Below, in pieces: positions 54,833-63,425 of a DNA stretch of 64,000 nt. The notes beneath the pieces are model-generated. The model saw only the letters and a list, made by a program, of their open reading frames with translations, made no database searches and was not told where the DNA came from. The stretch's first letter is position 1. The number at the start of each line of letters is the position of its first letter. The position numbers and the translations under genes are program-made. The stretch spans positions 34,101,106 to 34,165,105 of the forward strand of contig NC_092100.1 in the NCBI RefSeq assembly GCF_045679555.1, written 5' to 3'. This stretch comes from Salvelinus alpinus (Eukaryota > Chordata > Actinopteri > Salmoniformes > Salmonidae).

Positions 54833-56533
54833 ATGTGTGTGTGCGTGTGTGTGTGTTACCTTCCAGTATGTAGAGGCACTCCTTGTTGGGAGGGTAGATT
54901 TTAGGGTAGTTTGGAGAACTGAACTGCCCCCCGTTGATGTTTCTGATCCAGGTGCCACACTGTCGGGCATTCTGGGAAATCTTACCCACATTCTGAGAGT
55001 CTACGGATGCCATGGAAAAAACAATCACACCACACACCAGGAAGTAAACATTTATTAGTACAGTGATGTCACCGATATTATTCAGGTGTAGAAACAGCTT
55101 GATTATGCGGGTACTTATATATAATGGGGGTGACTCCAAAAGCACTGTCTTAGTTTGATTTTCAAAACTTGAAATTAACACACATGAATTAACGTATGTA
55201 TTCCTTGAAAGACATCACATACTCAACAAATCACAACTGAGTTTCTGTGACATTTCAGATATTAAATACACTGAACAAAAATATAAACGCAACATGCAAC
55301 AATTTCAAAGAATTTACTGAGTTACAGTTCATATACGAAATCAGTCAATTTAAATAAATTTATTAGCTCCTAATCTATGTATTTCACATGACTGGGGATA
55401 CAGTATGTATCTACTGGCCACAGAAAGCTTTAAAAAAAATAGGCCTCAGGACCTCGTCATGGTATTTTTGTGCATTCAAATTGCCATCGATAAAATGCAA
55501 TTGTGTTCGTTGTTCGTAGCTTATGCCTACCCATACCATAACCCCACCGCCACGATGGGGCACTCTGTTCACAACCTTGACATCAGCAAACCGCTCGTCC
55601 ACACACCGCCATACACGTGGTCTGCGGTTGTGAGGCTGGTTGGACGTACTGCCAAAATCTCTAAAACAACGTTGAAGGCGGCTTATGTCAAAGAAATGAA
55701 CATTACATTCTTTGCAACAGCTCTGGTGGACATTCCTGCAGTCAGCATGCTAATTGCACACTCCCTCAAAACTTGAGACATCTGTGGAATTGTGTTATGT
55801 GACAAAACGGCACATTTTAAAGTGGCCTTTCATTGTACCTAGCACAAGGTGCACCTGTATAATGATCATGCTGTTTAATAAGCTTCTTGATATGCCACAC
55901 CTGTCAGGTGGATGGATTATGTTGGCAAATAAAAAAATCTATACAATGACAACTGTTGACACAGCAGATGCTGCCTGCTATGTATTATAGGTATCTTTCA
56001 TACAAATCTTAACTTTGTGACCCATTCTATATATCTGTTGTTCGTCATGTAGGTTGAAAGGGGTGTATCTTTCCTATAAAAGATCTCAGTAGCCTTTGTG
56101 TTGCCGCTCTCAACGGATCATTAGAAACGGTGATTTGTCGACAAGCCATTGCTATTGCAAAGCTCTCACTATTAAAGATTTAGTTTAAGTATAACTCTGA
56201 CTTGTGTGATAAGTTTGTCTCTCCTCATTTGATAGTAAAGAAATTAACCACCACATGCCCAAAATTTGTGAGCAATAAGATTTTTGTGCATATTGAACAT
56301 TTCTGGGATCTTTTATTTCAGCTCATGAAACAAGGGACCAACATATTACATGTTGCATTTATATTCTTGTTCATTGAATTAAAACAAACATTCACCCTAA
56401 ATAGAACACATTTCTGCCATACAAATGAGATCACACCCACCTTTGGTTTTCTGTGCCAGTGCAAAGCCTTCCTCTATCAGAAAGAGAGCTACCCAGACTG
56501 GATGGGGGTTGAATAGGGCATAGAGAGTAAATC

Positions 56534-56610
<77 letters not shown>

Positions 56611-56656
56611 AGGGATAAAGAATAAAAAGACAGACACTCTGAAACCCGAGGACCAT
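39255..56656 (-). CDS. neto2: Neuropilin and tolloid-like protein 2 (kainate-receptor auxiliary subunit)
   Basis: NETO2 is a type I membrane protein that modulates kainate receptors and binds KCC2. Coding exons (minus strand) are 56,656-56,638, 56,497-56,441, 55,000-54,860, 54,691-54,443, 54,162-54,115, 53,948-53,821, 53,672-53,571, 53,308-53,182, 41,249-41,136, 40,921-40,791, 40,604-40,512 and 39,707-39,255. They total 1,662 nt, 553 residues (human about 525), open throughout. The order is: signal peptide ([14 protein letters not shown]); CUB1 (about 37-155; [26 protein letters not shown]); CUB2 (about 173-290; [30 protein letters not shown]); LDLa with six Cys (about 293-328, [15 protein letters not shown]); a membrane helix (about 347-366); and a tail with [15 protein letters not shown] and [22 protein letters not shown] and KTHGTIIG favour NETO2 over NETO1. 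The first exon (19 nt) is the weakest call. The tail is longer than human, with an acidic Glu/Gly insert near 39,330-39,390. Confidence 0.95.
39862..40490. mobile_element. Tc1-like remnant in neto2 intron 11
   Basis: The left end starts 'actgaacaaaaatataaac' and the right end, as complement, carries 'atgcaaaaatgtcaatgat' and 'gagttacagttcatataag'. This is the same family as 55,268-56,383. A stretch at about 40,038-40,200 ([22 protein letters not shown]) keeps the transposase helix-turn-helix on the plus strand. Most of the transposase is deleted. Confidence 0.78.
41358..42354 (-). mobile_element. Tc1-like transposon in neto2 intron 8
   Basis: The ends are tacactacatgaccaaaagt at 41,358 and, as complement, tacactatatatataaaagt ending at 42,354, which are inverted. 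At 997 bp it is shorter than a complete element, because the C-terminal part of the transposase next to the left end is gone. It is the same family as 19,490 and 30,720. Confidence 0.85.
41425..42250 (-). pseudogene. Truncated Tc1-like transposase
   Basis: Two pieces (41,987-41,685 and 41,733-41,425) on the minus strand contain [12 protein letters not shown] (first Asp), [18 protein letters not shown] and [10 protein letters not shown] (second Asp). The segment with the catalytic Glu (SPDLNPIE), present in the relative at 30,720-31,292, is missing here. The N-terminal helix-turn-helix is decayed (42,000-42,250). It cannot be an active enzyme. Confidence 0.8.
42360..42896. other. neto2 intron 8 sequence without recognised features
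   Basis: A/T-rich with no ORF and no repeat end seen. Confidence 0.4.
44705..44775 (-). repeat. SINE/LINE tail near the centre of the fold-back repeat
   Basis: 'acctttatttaactaggcaa' and 'gtcagttaagaaca' are the complement of the tail of the SINE at 15,190-15,408. It lies between the two inner mirror blocks. Confidence 0.6.
45200..48530 (+). mobile_element. L2-like LINE, nearly complete and apparently young
   Basis: The element holds one long ORF (45,437-48,376) and a 3' tail 'gtaagtcgctctggataaga' and 'gcgtctgctaaatgactta' (48,477-48,525), the L2-type tail also borrowed by fish SINEs. The 5' boundary is uncertain (about 45,200-45,430). It inserted into the fold-back repeat in neto2 intron 8, antisense to neto2. 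Confidence 0.85.
45437..48376 (+). CDS. LINE ORF: AP endonuclease plus reverse transcriptase (L2-like)
   Basis: This protein nicks target DNA and copies the LINE RNA at the nick. The 979-codon frame has no stop. The endonuclease is at residues about 45-280, with LALTETWI (Glu), [13 protein letters not shown] (Asp, Asn) and [11 protein letters not shown] (catalytic SDH). The RT follows at about 480-770: [62 protein letters not shown], and the catalytic [10 protein letters not shown]. The C-terminal domain has [26 protein letters not shown] and [13 protein letters not shown]. All catalytic residues expected in both domains are present. The true start may be further upstream or by another ATG, since the first 25 residues look unlike an EN start. 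A separate ORF1 was not found. Confidence 0.88.
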   Translation: MCLSIPLLSSLHRPYKRFTPSGRRPSNLVVPARTTHVEFQVSGSLWNCRSAANKAEFISAYASLQSLDFLALTETWITTDNTATPTALSSSAHVFSHTPRASGQRGGGTGILISPKWTFSLSPLTHLSIASFEFHAVTVTSPFKLNILIIYRPPGSLGEFINELDALISSFPEDGSPLTVLGDFNLPTSTFDSFLSASFFPLLSSFDLTLSPSPPTHKAGNTLDLIFTRCCSSTNLIATPLQVSDHYLVSFSLSLSSNTSHTAPTRMVSRRPNLRSLSPATLSSSILSSLPSAQTFSNLSPDSASSTLLSSLSASFNSLCPLSSRPARFSPPAPWLDDSLRAHRTGLRAAERKWRKTRLPADLASFHSLLSTFSSSVSAAKATFYHSKFQASASNPRKLFATFSSLLNPPPPPPSSSLSADDFVNHFEKKVDDIRSSFAKSNDTAGSAHTALPCALTSFSPLSPDEILHLVTAGRPTTCPLDPIPSSLLQAISGDLLPYLTSLINSSLTAGYVPPAFKRARVAPLLKKPTLDPSDVNNYRPVSLLSFLSKTLERAVLGQLSCYLSQNDLLDPNQSGFKTSHSTETALLCVTEALRTAKANSLSSALILLDLSAAFDTVNHQILLSTLSELGISGAAHAWIASYLTGRSYQVAWRESVSAPRALTTGVPQGSVLGPLLFSLYTKSLGSVISSHGLSYHCYADDTQLIFSFPPSDNQVANRISACLADISVWMTDHHLKLNLGKTELLFLPGKDCPFHDLAITVDNSIVSSSQSAKNLGVILDNTLSFSTNIKAVTRSCRFMLYNIRRVRPCLTQEAAQVLIQALVISRLDYCNSLLAGLPACAIKPLQLIQNAAARLVFNLPKFSHVTPLLRSLHWLPVEARIRYKTMVLAYGAVRGTAPPYLQALIRPYTQTRALRSSTSGLLASLPLRKYSSRSAQSKLFAALAPQWWNKLPHDARSAESITTFRKHLKHHLFKEYLG
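48857..49252 (+). repeat. 5' LTR
   Basis: 396 bp, TG...CA type. From 48,969 to 49,214 it matches 51,080-51,325 with few differences. It contains a probable polyA signal region ('attattaaaacatgataa') and ends in a hairpin: cctcctcttc, agac, gaagaggagg (about 49,214-49,238). Confidence 0.85.
49168..50964 (+). pseudogene. Proline-rich repeat ORF of the LTR element, three in-frame stops
   Basis: One frame runs from an ATG inside the 5' LTR (49,168) to 50,964, 599 codons, interrupted only by TAG at 49,435, 49,471 and 50,125. The N-terminus has an acidic SSSDEEEE stretch, a Gln-rich run (residues about 41-50) and [13 protein letters not shown]. The middle has degenerate '[13 protein letters not shown]' and 'PAPRIGRAR' units. 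Then come tandem units [18 protein letters not shown] and [19 protein letters not shown] base loss near 50,725 changes the last units to 'MSYLSV'. No catalytic domain is seen. It might be a Gag-like or purely structural protein; I do not recognise a family. Confidence 0.6.
50128..50930. repeat. Minisatellite coding proline-rich units
   Basis: Tandem units change along the array: about 27 bp (ctgcccgtctgcccagcgcc...), 27 bp (gagccgcccgccagtcagga...) and 18-36 bp (gagctgcccttcagtc...). Unit lengths are multiples of three, so the frame is kept for most of the array. Confidence 0.9.
51080..51404 (+). repeat. 3' LTR, deleted at its start and inverted at its end
   Basis: It matches the 5' LTR from 'tgatatgg' onward. 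The first ~112 bp are missing, so the internal 'gccaccgcgg' abuts the LTR middle directly. After 'gctacac' (51,325) an inverted copy of the LTR end plus host flank is inserted. Confidence 0.85.
51324..51431. repeat. Perfect 52-bp-arm palindrome at the LTR/host junction
   Basis: Arms 51,324-51,375 and 51,380-51,431 are exact reverse complements around a 4-base loop (gtct). The right arm contains the LTR end (to 51,404), the target duplication and 22 bp of host repeat; the left arm is their inverted copy. Confidence 0.97.
52015..52157. mobile_element. Decayed copy of the attcc-type MITE
   Basis: It resembles 27,896-28,090: 'aatggccggaatggagtaaa', 'attccatttattccatacca' and 'cagcagcctccact' at the end. 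The left terminus is worn away. Confidence 0.7.
52244..52467. repeat. Near-perfect palindrome with ~107-bp arms
   Basis: Arms 52,244-52,350 and 52,360-52,467 are reverse complements with few differences: gtgtatcaatgaaattcag against gaatttcattgatacac, and gcacatagt against actatgtgc at the centre, with a 9-base loop. No terminal repeat of a known transposon is evident. It is in neto2 intron 8. Confidence 0.92.
52470..53181. other. neto2 intron 8 end, no recognised features
   Basis: A/T-rich, then a 'gagagag'-rich stretch (53,040-53,100) just downstream of exon 8. No ORF with support. Confidence 0.45.
54789..54860. repeat. (GT)n/(GTGC)n microsatellite touching neto2 exon 3
   Basis: GT and gtgc units end directly at the 5' splice site of exon 3 (exon end 54,860, donor gtaaca). 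The repeat occupies the first 70 bp of intron 3 as read on the minus strand. Confidence 0.9.
55268..56383. mobile_element. Tc1-like transposon remnant in neto2 intron 2
   Basis: The ends are inverted: actgaacaaaaatataaacg at 55,272 and, as complement, 'aacaagaatataaatgcaac' near 56,372. The transposase on the minus strand survives at 55,602-55,411 ([36 protein letters not shown]), and the 5' piece with 'ataatgatcatgctgtttaa' is near 55,860. It is the same family as 39,862-40,490. Confidence 0.8.
56536..56607. repeat. (GA)n microsatellite in neto2 intron 1
   Basis: About 70 bp of pure GA; on the neto2 strand it is (CT)n, about 40 bp upstream of the exon 2 acceptor. The predicted intron 1 is only 140 bp, so half of it is this repeat. 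Confidence 0.95.
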
Positions 56657-57522
56657 CAGCGGCGCAGCTGCTACTGGTGTTTCAGTGTGGCAAGAGACAG
56701 CGCGCTGAGGGAGCTGTCACTTCAGCATCACTGGGCCGCTTGCGCACTGAATCACCCGCTTTTCTACCACGAGCTGATGTGGGCATCATGCGCCTCTGAC
56801 TAATGTCTGTCAACTGAGCATCCATTGCTGATGAAAAGGAAAAGGAAATGGATACACAAACGCATGCAGGCTCGCGCGCGCAAACACAACACACGCGCAA
56901 ACACAACACATACGCAAACAGAGGCCGACCAGCAAAACAACCACACCAAGAAAGAGGCTGACGGATGGCACACACACCCACACCCAGTCTAAACTCACAT
57001 ATGTACATCTCCTCCTCCGCTCAGTTTCCTCACAGGATGGCTTGCTGTTAATAGGCTACAAAGCTTTTCTTCGTTCCTTGCTTTCTTCCTTACATACCCG
57101 CCTCCTTTACGCTTATCAGGGTAAAACGTTATAATCGACTTTTACAAACCACAACTTTCCTCATAGAATGCAATTGACACTATCTCGCCGCTGATAAGAC
57201 ACTGCTACGTGTTTTTGTTAAAAGCTCCAAATATAGACATATACAATGTAATTGATCGATTGATTGATCAACGACTCCGAATCCCTGTCATCTCAAATAA
57301 TGAAAAAAAATGAACGGAAATCATCATTATCCCAAAACTGGCTACTTGTTCAATAAAAATCCCACGAAGTGATGAAGCCTCTGTAAATATTGCTTCTTTG
57401 TGTAGATGGGTAAAGCATTGTTTTGAGAAACATGAAACTAAAAGTTCTGTTTCATTTGTAGGTTCAGCCATTCAGAGAAAGAGACTCTCTCACTCTCTCT
57501 CTCGGAACTAGCTGGCTGCGGC

Positions 57523-57580
57523 CCTTTTTAAAGATTGGACACTGCTGGCGCAGGCACCGCAGTAGCTATCGCGCATGCAC
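57523..57580 (-). promoter_or_regulatory. Probable neto2 promoter (CCAAT and A/T-rich box)
   Basis: On the minus strand a CCAAT (57,538-57,534) is followed four bases later by a TTTAAAAAG stretch (about 57,531-57,523), with GC-rich sequence and a GCGCATGC motif upstream (57,571-57,578). The neto2 ATG lies 0.87 kb downstream. A C tract of about 22 (57,580-57,601) bounds it. Position and motifs are seen; promoter activity is inferred. Confidence 0.4.
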
Positions 57581-58884
57581 CCCCCCCCCCCCCCCCCCCC
57601 TCCATGATTCCCTTTACTCCTTCGTTTTTTTTCGAGCGTTTGATTAATAGGGATAACCAACTTTCGTTATTTTTGATTTGATTGTTTAATTACCAAAAAA
57701 ATAAAAATAATAATAATCATGTTTTCAATTGTTTTTGTTTCAGCAGTGTCTCTCTACCTGTCACCCACCCACCCACGCACGCACCCACACACACACGCAC
57801 ATGCAGGCTGTGCCAGAAGCACATTATTCTTATTATGCATCTAATACACTCAATTCAATTTAAGGGGCTTTATTGGCATGGGAAGCATGTTTACACTGTC
57901 AACGCAAGTGAAATTAATAATAAACAAAAGTGAAATAAACAATACAACATTTACAGTAAACATTACACTTACAAAAGTTCCAGAGGAATAGTATGGCTAT
58001 ATGCAGTGTTGTGACGATGTGCAAATAGTTAAAGCACAAAAGGGAAAATAAATAAACATAAACATGGTTTGTATTTACAATAGTGTTTCTTCTTCACTGG
58101 TTGCCCTGGTCATAAATCTTGCTACTGTGATGGCACACTGTGGTATTTCACCCAATAGATATGAGAGTTTATCAAAATGGGATTTGTTTTCAGATTATTT
58201 GTGGGTCTGTGTAATCTGAGGGAAATATGTGTCTCTAATATGGTCATACAGTTCCAAAATGGCGTAGCAGTCAGACGTCTTCATCCTGTCGTGTCCCTTG
58301 TATATATCTTTTTCTTCTATCTACCTACCAGCTATCAGTTAGAAAACCATTGCTAGTGGTCATCAGCTAACCTTTAGCTCGGAAAGCTCTCGCCAGTTCG
58401 AACAACGTGACTCAAACCAGAGCATAACGGACCTATTTCTCTCCATATCCCCGGATTCCTACCGCAAACTCTGAACATTTTCTTCTGGATCTTCGCAACT
58501 AGCTAACCGCAATCCCGGGTGACCACTCCTGGCTAGCGTTTCCATCACGGAGCAAGCACCAATTAGCCTGAAGCTACCCGGCCAGGGCTCCTGTGCTACC
58601 ACCGAAGCCCACTCCTGGGCTACAATATACGGACCCCTTCTACTGCTGGTATGGGGCACGGAACCCCGCCGATCCTCTACGACTGGAATACCGACATAAT
58701 CTGCCCTAGGACTCCAACAGGCCCCTCAGGCACGACGCCCGCTGAAGGCCCATTCTGCTAACCTGCTAGGCCTGCTACCTACCTAGAGCTACCTGGAACC
58801 CTACTAATTCCACGACTGGTCTATCGACGTCACCGCACGAAGAGGCAAAAACAGACTTACCCCCATCGCGACGTCCCCCAAAGG

Positions 58885-59080
58885 CTAACTTGCCTGCCCC
58901 GGTCTGCTAACTGCTAGCTTGCCTGCCCCGGTCTGCTAACTGCTAGCTTGCCTGCCCCGGTCTGCTAACTGCTAGCCCCTGCTAACTGCTTGCTTGCTAA
59001 CCCGGTCTGCTAACTGCTAGCTTGTTTAGCCCCGGCCTACTAACTGTTAGCTTGTTAGCATTGGCCTGCTAACTGTCTCA
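58885..59080. repeat. Tandem repeat in the LINE 5' UTR
   Basis: A unit of about 29 bp (gcctgccccggtctgctaac followed by tgctagctt) is repeated three times and then in shorter, decayed forms. Confidence 0.88.
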
Positions 59081-59534
59081 ATCGCTGTGTCCCCAGTCAG
59101 CCCAACCACTCACTGGGCCCATATGTTCACTTGGCTACGCATGCCTCTCTCTAATATCAATATGCCTCGTCCATTACTGTCCTGGTTAGTGATTACTGTC
59201 TTATTTCACTGTAGAGCCTCTAGCCCTGCTCAATATTCCTTAACCAACCGTGTTGTTCCGCCTCCTACATATGCGATGACATCATCTGGTTTAAACATCT
59301 CTAGAGACTATATCTCTCTCATCATTACTCAATGCCTAGGTTTACCTCCAATGTACTCACATCCTACCTTACCTTTGTCTGTACACTATGCCTTGAATCT
59401 ATGCTATTGAGCCCAGAAACCTGCTCCTTCTACTCTCTGTTCCGAACGTGCTAGATGGCCAGTTCGTATAGCATTTAGCCGTACCCTTATTCTACTTCTC
59501 CTCTGGTGATGTCGAGGTTAATCGAGGTCCTGCA

Positions 59535-62401
59535 GTGCCTAGCCCCACTCCCCAGGTGCTCTCATTTGTTGACTTCTGTAACCGTAAAAGCCTTGGTTTC
59601 ATGCATGTTAACATTATAAGCCTACTCCCTAACTTTGTTTTACTCACAGCTTTAGCACACTCTGCCAACCCGGATGTCTTAGCCGTGTCTGAATCCTGGC
59701 TTAGGAAAACCCCTGAAATCTCCATCGCAAACTATAACATTTTCTGCCAAGTTAGAACTGGCAAAGGGGGCAGTGTTGCAATCTACTGCAAAGATAGCCT
59801 GCAGAGTTCTGTATTACTATCCAAGTCTGTACCCAAACAATTCGAGCTTCTACTTCTAAAAAGAGACTTTCCAGAAACAAGTCTCTCACTGTTGCCGCTT
59901 GCTATAGACCTCCCTCTGCCCCCAGCTGTGCCCTCGATACCATATGTGAATTGATTGCCCCCCATCTATCTTCTTAGCTCGTGCTACGAGGTGACCTAAA
60001 CTGGGACATGCTTAACACCCCGGCCATCCTATAATCTAAGCTTGATGCCCTCAATCTCACAGAAATTATCAATGAACCTACCAGGTACAACTCCAAATCC
60101 GTAAACACGGGCACCCTCATAGATGTCATCCTAACTAACTCGCCCTCCAAATACACCTCTGCTGTTTTCAATCAAGATCTCAGCGATAACTGCCTCATTG
60201 CCTGCATCCGTAATGGGTCGGCGACCAAACGACCACCCTTCATCACTGTCAAACGCTCCCTAAAACACTTCTGCGAGCAGGCCTTTCTAATCGACCTGGC
60301 CGGAGTATCCTGGAATGACATTGACCTCATCCCGTCAGAAGATGTTGCCTGGCTATTCTTTAAAAGTGCCTTCCTCACCATCTTAAATAAGCATGCCCCA
60401 TTCATAAATTTAGAACTAGGAATAGATATAGTCCTTGGTTCAACCCAGACCTGTCTGCCCTTGACCAGCACAAAAACATCCTGTGGTGTTCTGCATTAGC
60501 ATCGAACAGCCCCCGTGATATGCAACTTTTCAGGGAAGTTAGGAACAAATATACACAGGCAGTTAGGAAAGCAAAGGCTAGCTTTTTCAAACAGAAATTT
60601 GCATCCTGTAGTACTAACTCAAAAAAGTTCTGGGACACTGTAAAGTCCATGGAGAATAAGAGCCCCTCCCAGCTGCCCACTGCTCTGAGGCTAGGAAACA
60701 CTGTCACCACCGATAAATCCACTATAATTGAGAATTTCAATAAGAATTTCTCTACGGCTGGCCATGCTTTCCACCTGGCTACCCCTACCCCGGTCAGCTG
60801 CCCGGCACCCTCCACAGCAACCCGCCAAAGCCCCCACCATTTCTCCTTCAACCAAATCCAGATAGCTGATGTTCTGAAAGAGTTGCAAAATCTGGACCCC
60901 TACAAATTAGCCGGGCTAGACAATCTGCACCCTCTCTTTCTAAAATTATCTGCCGAAATTGTTGCAACCCGTATTATTAGCCTGTTCAACCTGTCTTTCT
61001 TATCGTCTGAGATTCCCAAAGATTGGAAAGCTGCCGCAGTCATCCCCCTCTTCAAAGGGGGTGACACTCTAGACCCAAACTGCTACAGACCTATATCTAT
61101 CCTACCCTGTCTTTCTAAGGTCTTCGAAAGCCAAGTTAACAAACAGATTACCGACCATTTCGAATCCCACCGTACCTTCTCCGCTATGCAATCTGGTTTC
61201 AGACCTGGTCATGGGTGCACCTCAGCCACACTCAAGGTCCTAAACGACATCATAACCGCCATCGATAAGAGACATTACTGCGCAGCCGTATTCATCGACC
61301 TGGCCAACGCTTTCGACTCTGTCAATCACCACATTCTTATTGGCAGACTCGACAGCCTTGGTTTCTCAAATGATTGCCTCGCCTGGTTTACCAACTACTT
61401 CTCTGATAGAGTTCAGTGTGCCAAATCGGAGGGCCTGTTGTCCGGACCTCTGGCAGTCTCTATGGGGGCGCCACAGGGTTCAATCCTCGGGCCGACTTTC
61501 TTCTCTGTATACGTCAATGATGTTGATCTTGCTGCTGGTGATTCTCTGATACACCTCTACGCAGACGACACCATTCTGTATACGTCTGGCCCCTCTTTGG
61601 ACACTGTGTTAACTAACCTCCAGACGAGCTTCAATGCCATACAACTCTCCTTCCGTGTCCTCCAACTGCTCTTAAACGCAAGTAAAACTAAATGCATGCT
61701 ATTCAACCGATCACTGCCCGCACCTGCTCGCCCGTCCAGCATCACTACTTTGGACGGCTCTGACTTAGAATACGTGGACAACTACAAATACCTTGGTGTC
61801 TGGTTAGACTGTAAACTCTCCTTCCAGACTCACATTAAGCATCTCCAATCCAAAATTAAATCTAGAATCTGTTCCTATATCGCAACAAAGCATTCTTCAC
61901 TCATGCTGCAAAACATACCCTCGTAAAACTGACCATCCTACCGATCCTCAACTTCGGTGATGTCATCTATAAAATAGCCTCCAGCACTCTACTCAACAAA
62001 CTGGATGCAGTCTATCACAGTGCCATCCATTTTGTCACCAAAGCCCCATACACTACCCACCATCGCGACCTGTACACTCTCGTTGGTTGGCCCTGGCTTC
62101 ATACTCGTCGCCAAACCCACTGGCTACAGGTAATCTACAAGTCTCTGCTAGGTAAAGCCCCACCTTATCTAAGCTCACTGGTCACCATAGCAGCACCCAC
62201 TCGTAGCACGCGCTCCAGCAGGTATATTTCACTGGTCACCCCCAAAGCCATTTCCTCCTTTGGTCGTCTTTCCTTCCAGTTCTCTGCTGCCAATGACTGG
62301 AACGAACTGCAAAAATCTCTGAAGCTGGAAACACTTATCTCCCTCACTAGCTTTAAGAACCAGCTGTCAGAGCAGCTCACAGATTACTGTACCTGTACAT
62401 A
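59535..62401 (+). pseudogene. LINE endonuclease/reverse transcriptase with stops
   Basis: The endonuclease part shows LGFMHVNIISLLPNFV and LAVSESWL (Glu) at 59,590-59,700. It then breaks at a stop near 59,952 and others to 60,500. From 60,520 a 468-codon frame is open: FRPGHGCTSATLKVL, VFIDLANAFDSVNH (Asp), [14 protein letters not shown] and [12 protein letters not shown] (catalytic Asp pair). A frameshift near 61,870 separates the C-terminal domain (LTILPILNFGDVIYK, LGKAPPYLSSLVT, FSAANDWNELQKSLK) that ends at 62,401. The RT active site is intact but the protein as a whole is broken. Confidence 0.85.
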
Positions 62402-63425
62402 GGCCATCTATAATTTAGCCCAAACAACTACCTCTTCCCCTACTGTATTTATTTATTTTGCTCCTTTGCACCCCATTATTTCTATTTCTACTTTGCACAT
62501 TCTTCCACTGCAAATCTACCATTCCAGTGTTTTACTTGTTATATTGTATTTACCTCGCCACCATGGCCTTTTTTTGCCTTTACCTCCCTTATCTCACATC
62601 ATTTGCTCACATTGTATATAGACTTATTTTTCTACTGTATTATTGACTGTATGTTTTGTTTATTCCATGTGTAACTCTGTGTTGTTGTATGTGTCGATTT
62701 TGCTATGCTTTATCTTGGCCAGGTCGCAGTTGCAAATGAGAACTTGTTCTCAACTAGCCTACCTGGTTAAATAAAGGTGAAATAAAAAATGTTTAAAAAA
62801 TACATTTGGCAGGAGATCAGGAAGTGCTGCTCAGTTTCTACTTAATTTTGTGGGCAGTGAGCACATAGACTGTCTTCTCTCGAAAGCCAGGTCTGCCTAC
62901 GGTGGCCTTTCTCAATAGCAAGGCTATGCTCACTGAATCTGAGTCAGTCACAGTGGTCAGGTATTATGCCACTGTGTACTCTCTGTTTAGGGCCAAATAG
63001 CATTTTAGTTTGCTACATTTTTTTGTTAATTATTTTGAATGTGTATAATGATCTTTTAGTTTTTTCGTGATTTGGCTGGGTCTTATTGTGTTGCAGTCAT
63101 AGGGCTCTGTGGGGTATGTTTGTGTTTTGGAACAGAGCCCCAGGACCAGATTGCTTAGGGGACTCTTTCCGAGGTTCATCTCTCTGTAGGTGATGGCTTT
63201 GTTATGGAAGGTTTGGGAATCGCTTCCTTTTTGGTGATTGTATAATTTAACAACTCTTTTCTGGATTTTGATAATAAGTGGGTATCGGCCTAATTCTGCT
63301 CTGCATGCCTTATTTGGTGTTTTACGTTGTACACAGAGGATAGTTTTGCAGAATTCTGCATGCAGTCTCAATTTGGTGTTTGTCCCATTTTGTGAATCCT
63401 TGGTTGGTGCATTCTCTCTCACTCG

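Larger units (their letters stand above)
58255..62795 (+). mobile_element. Long LINE copy (5' UTR, EN, RT, 3' UTR)
   Basis: At 4.5 kb this is the most complete copy of the family also present at 21,440 and 31,293. A 5' UTR with 'gctagc'-rich tandem repeats (58,885-59,080) leads to endonuclease remnants at 59,535-60,050, an RT frame at 60,520-61,926, its C-terminal domain to 62,401 and a 3' UTR ending 'tagcctacctggttaaataa' near 62,770. It lies upstream of neto2 in opposite orientation. Confidence 0.85.
57845..63425 (-). mobile_element. Older LINE fragment (minus strand) split by a later LINE
   Basis: The left part is 57,845-58,254 ('ggggctttattggcatggga', then 'gtctctaatatggtcata'). The right part is 62,803-63,425, which reads on the minus strand as an RT C-terminal region (RVVKLYNHQKGSDSQTFHNKA, LVLGLCSKTQTYPTEP). 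I recognise both as parts of one teleost LINE family. The element at 58,255-62,795 separates them. Confidence 0.72.
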
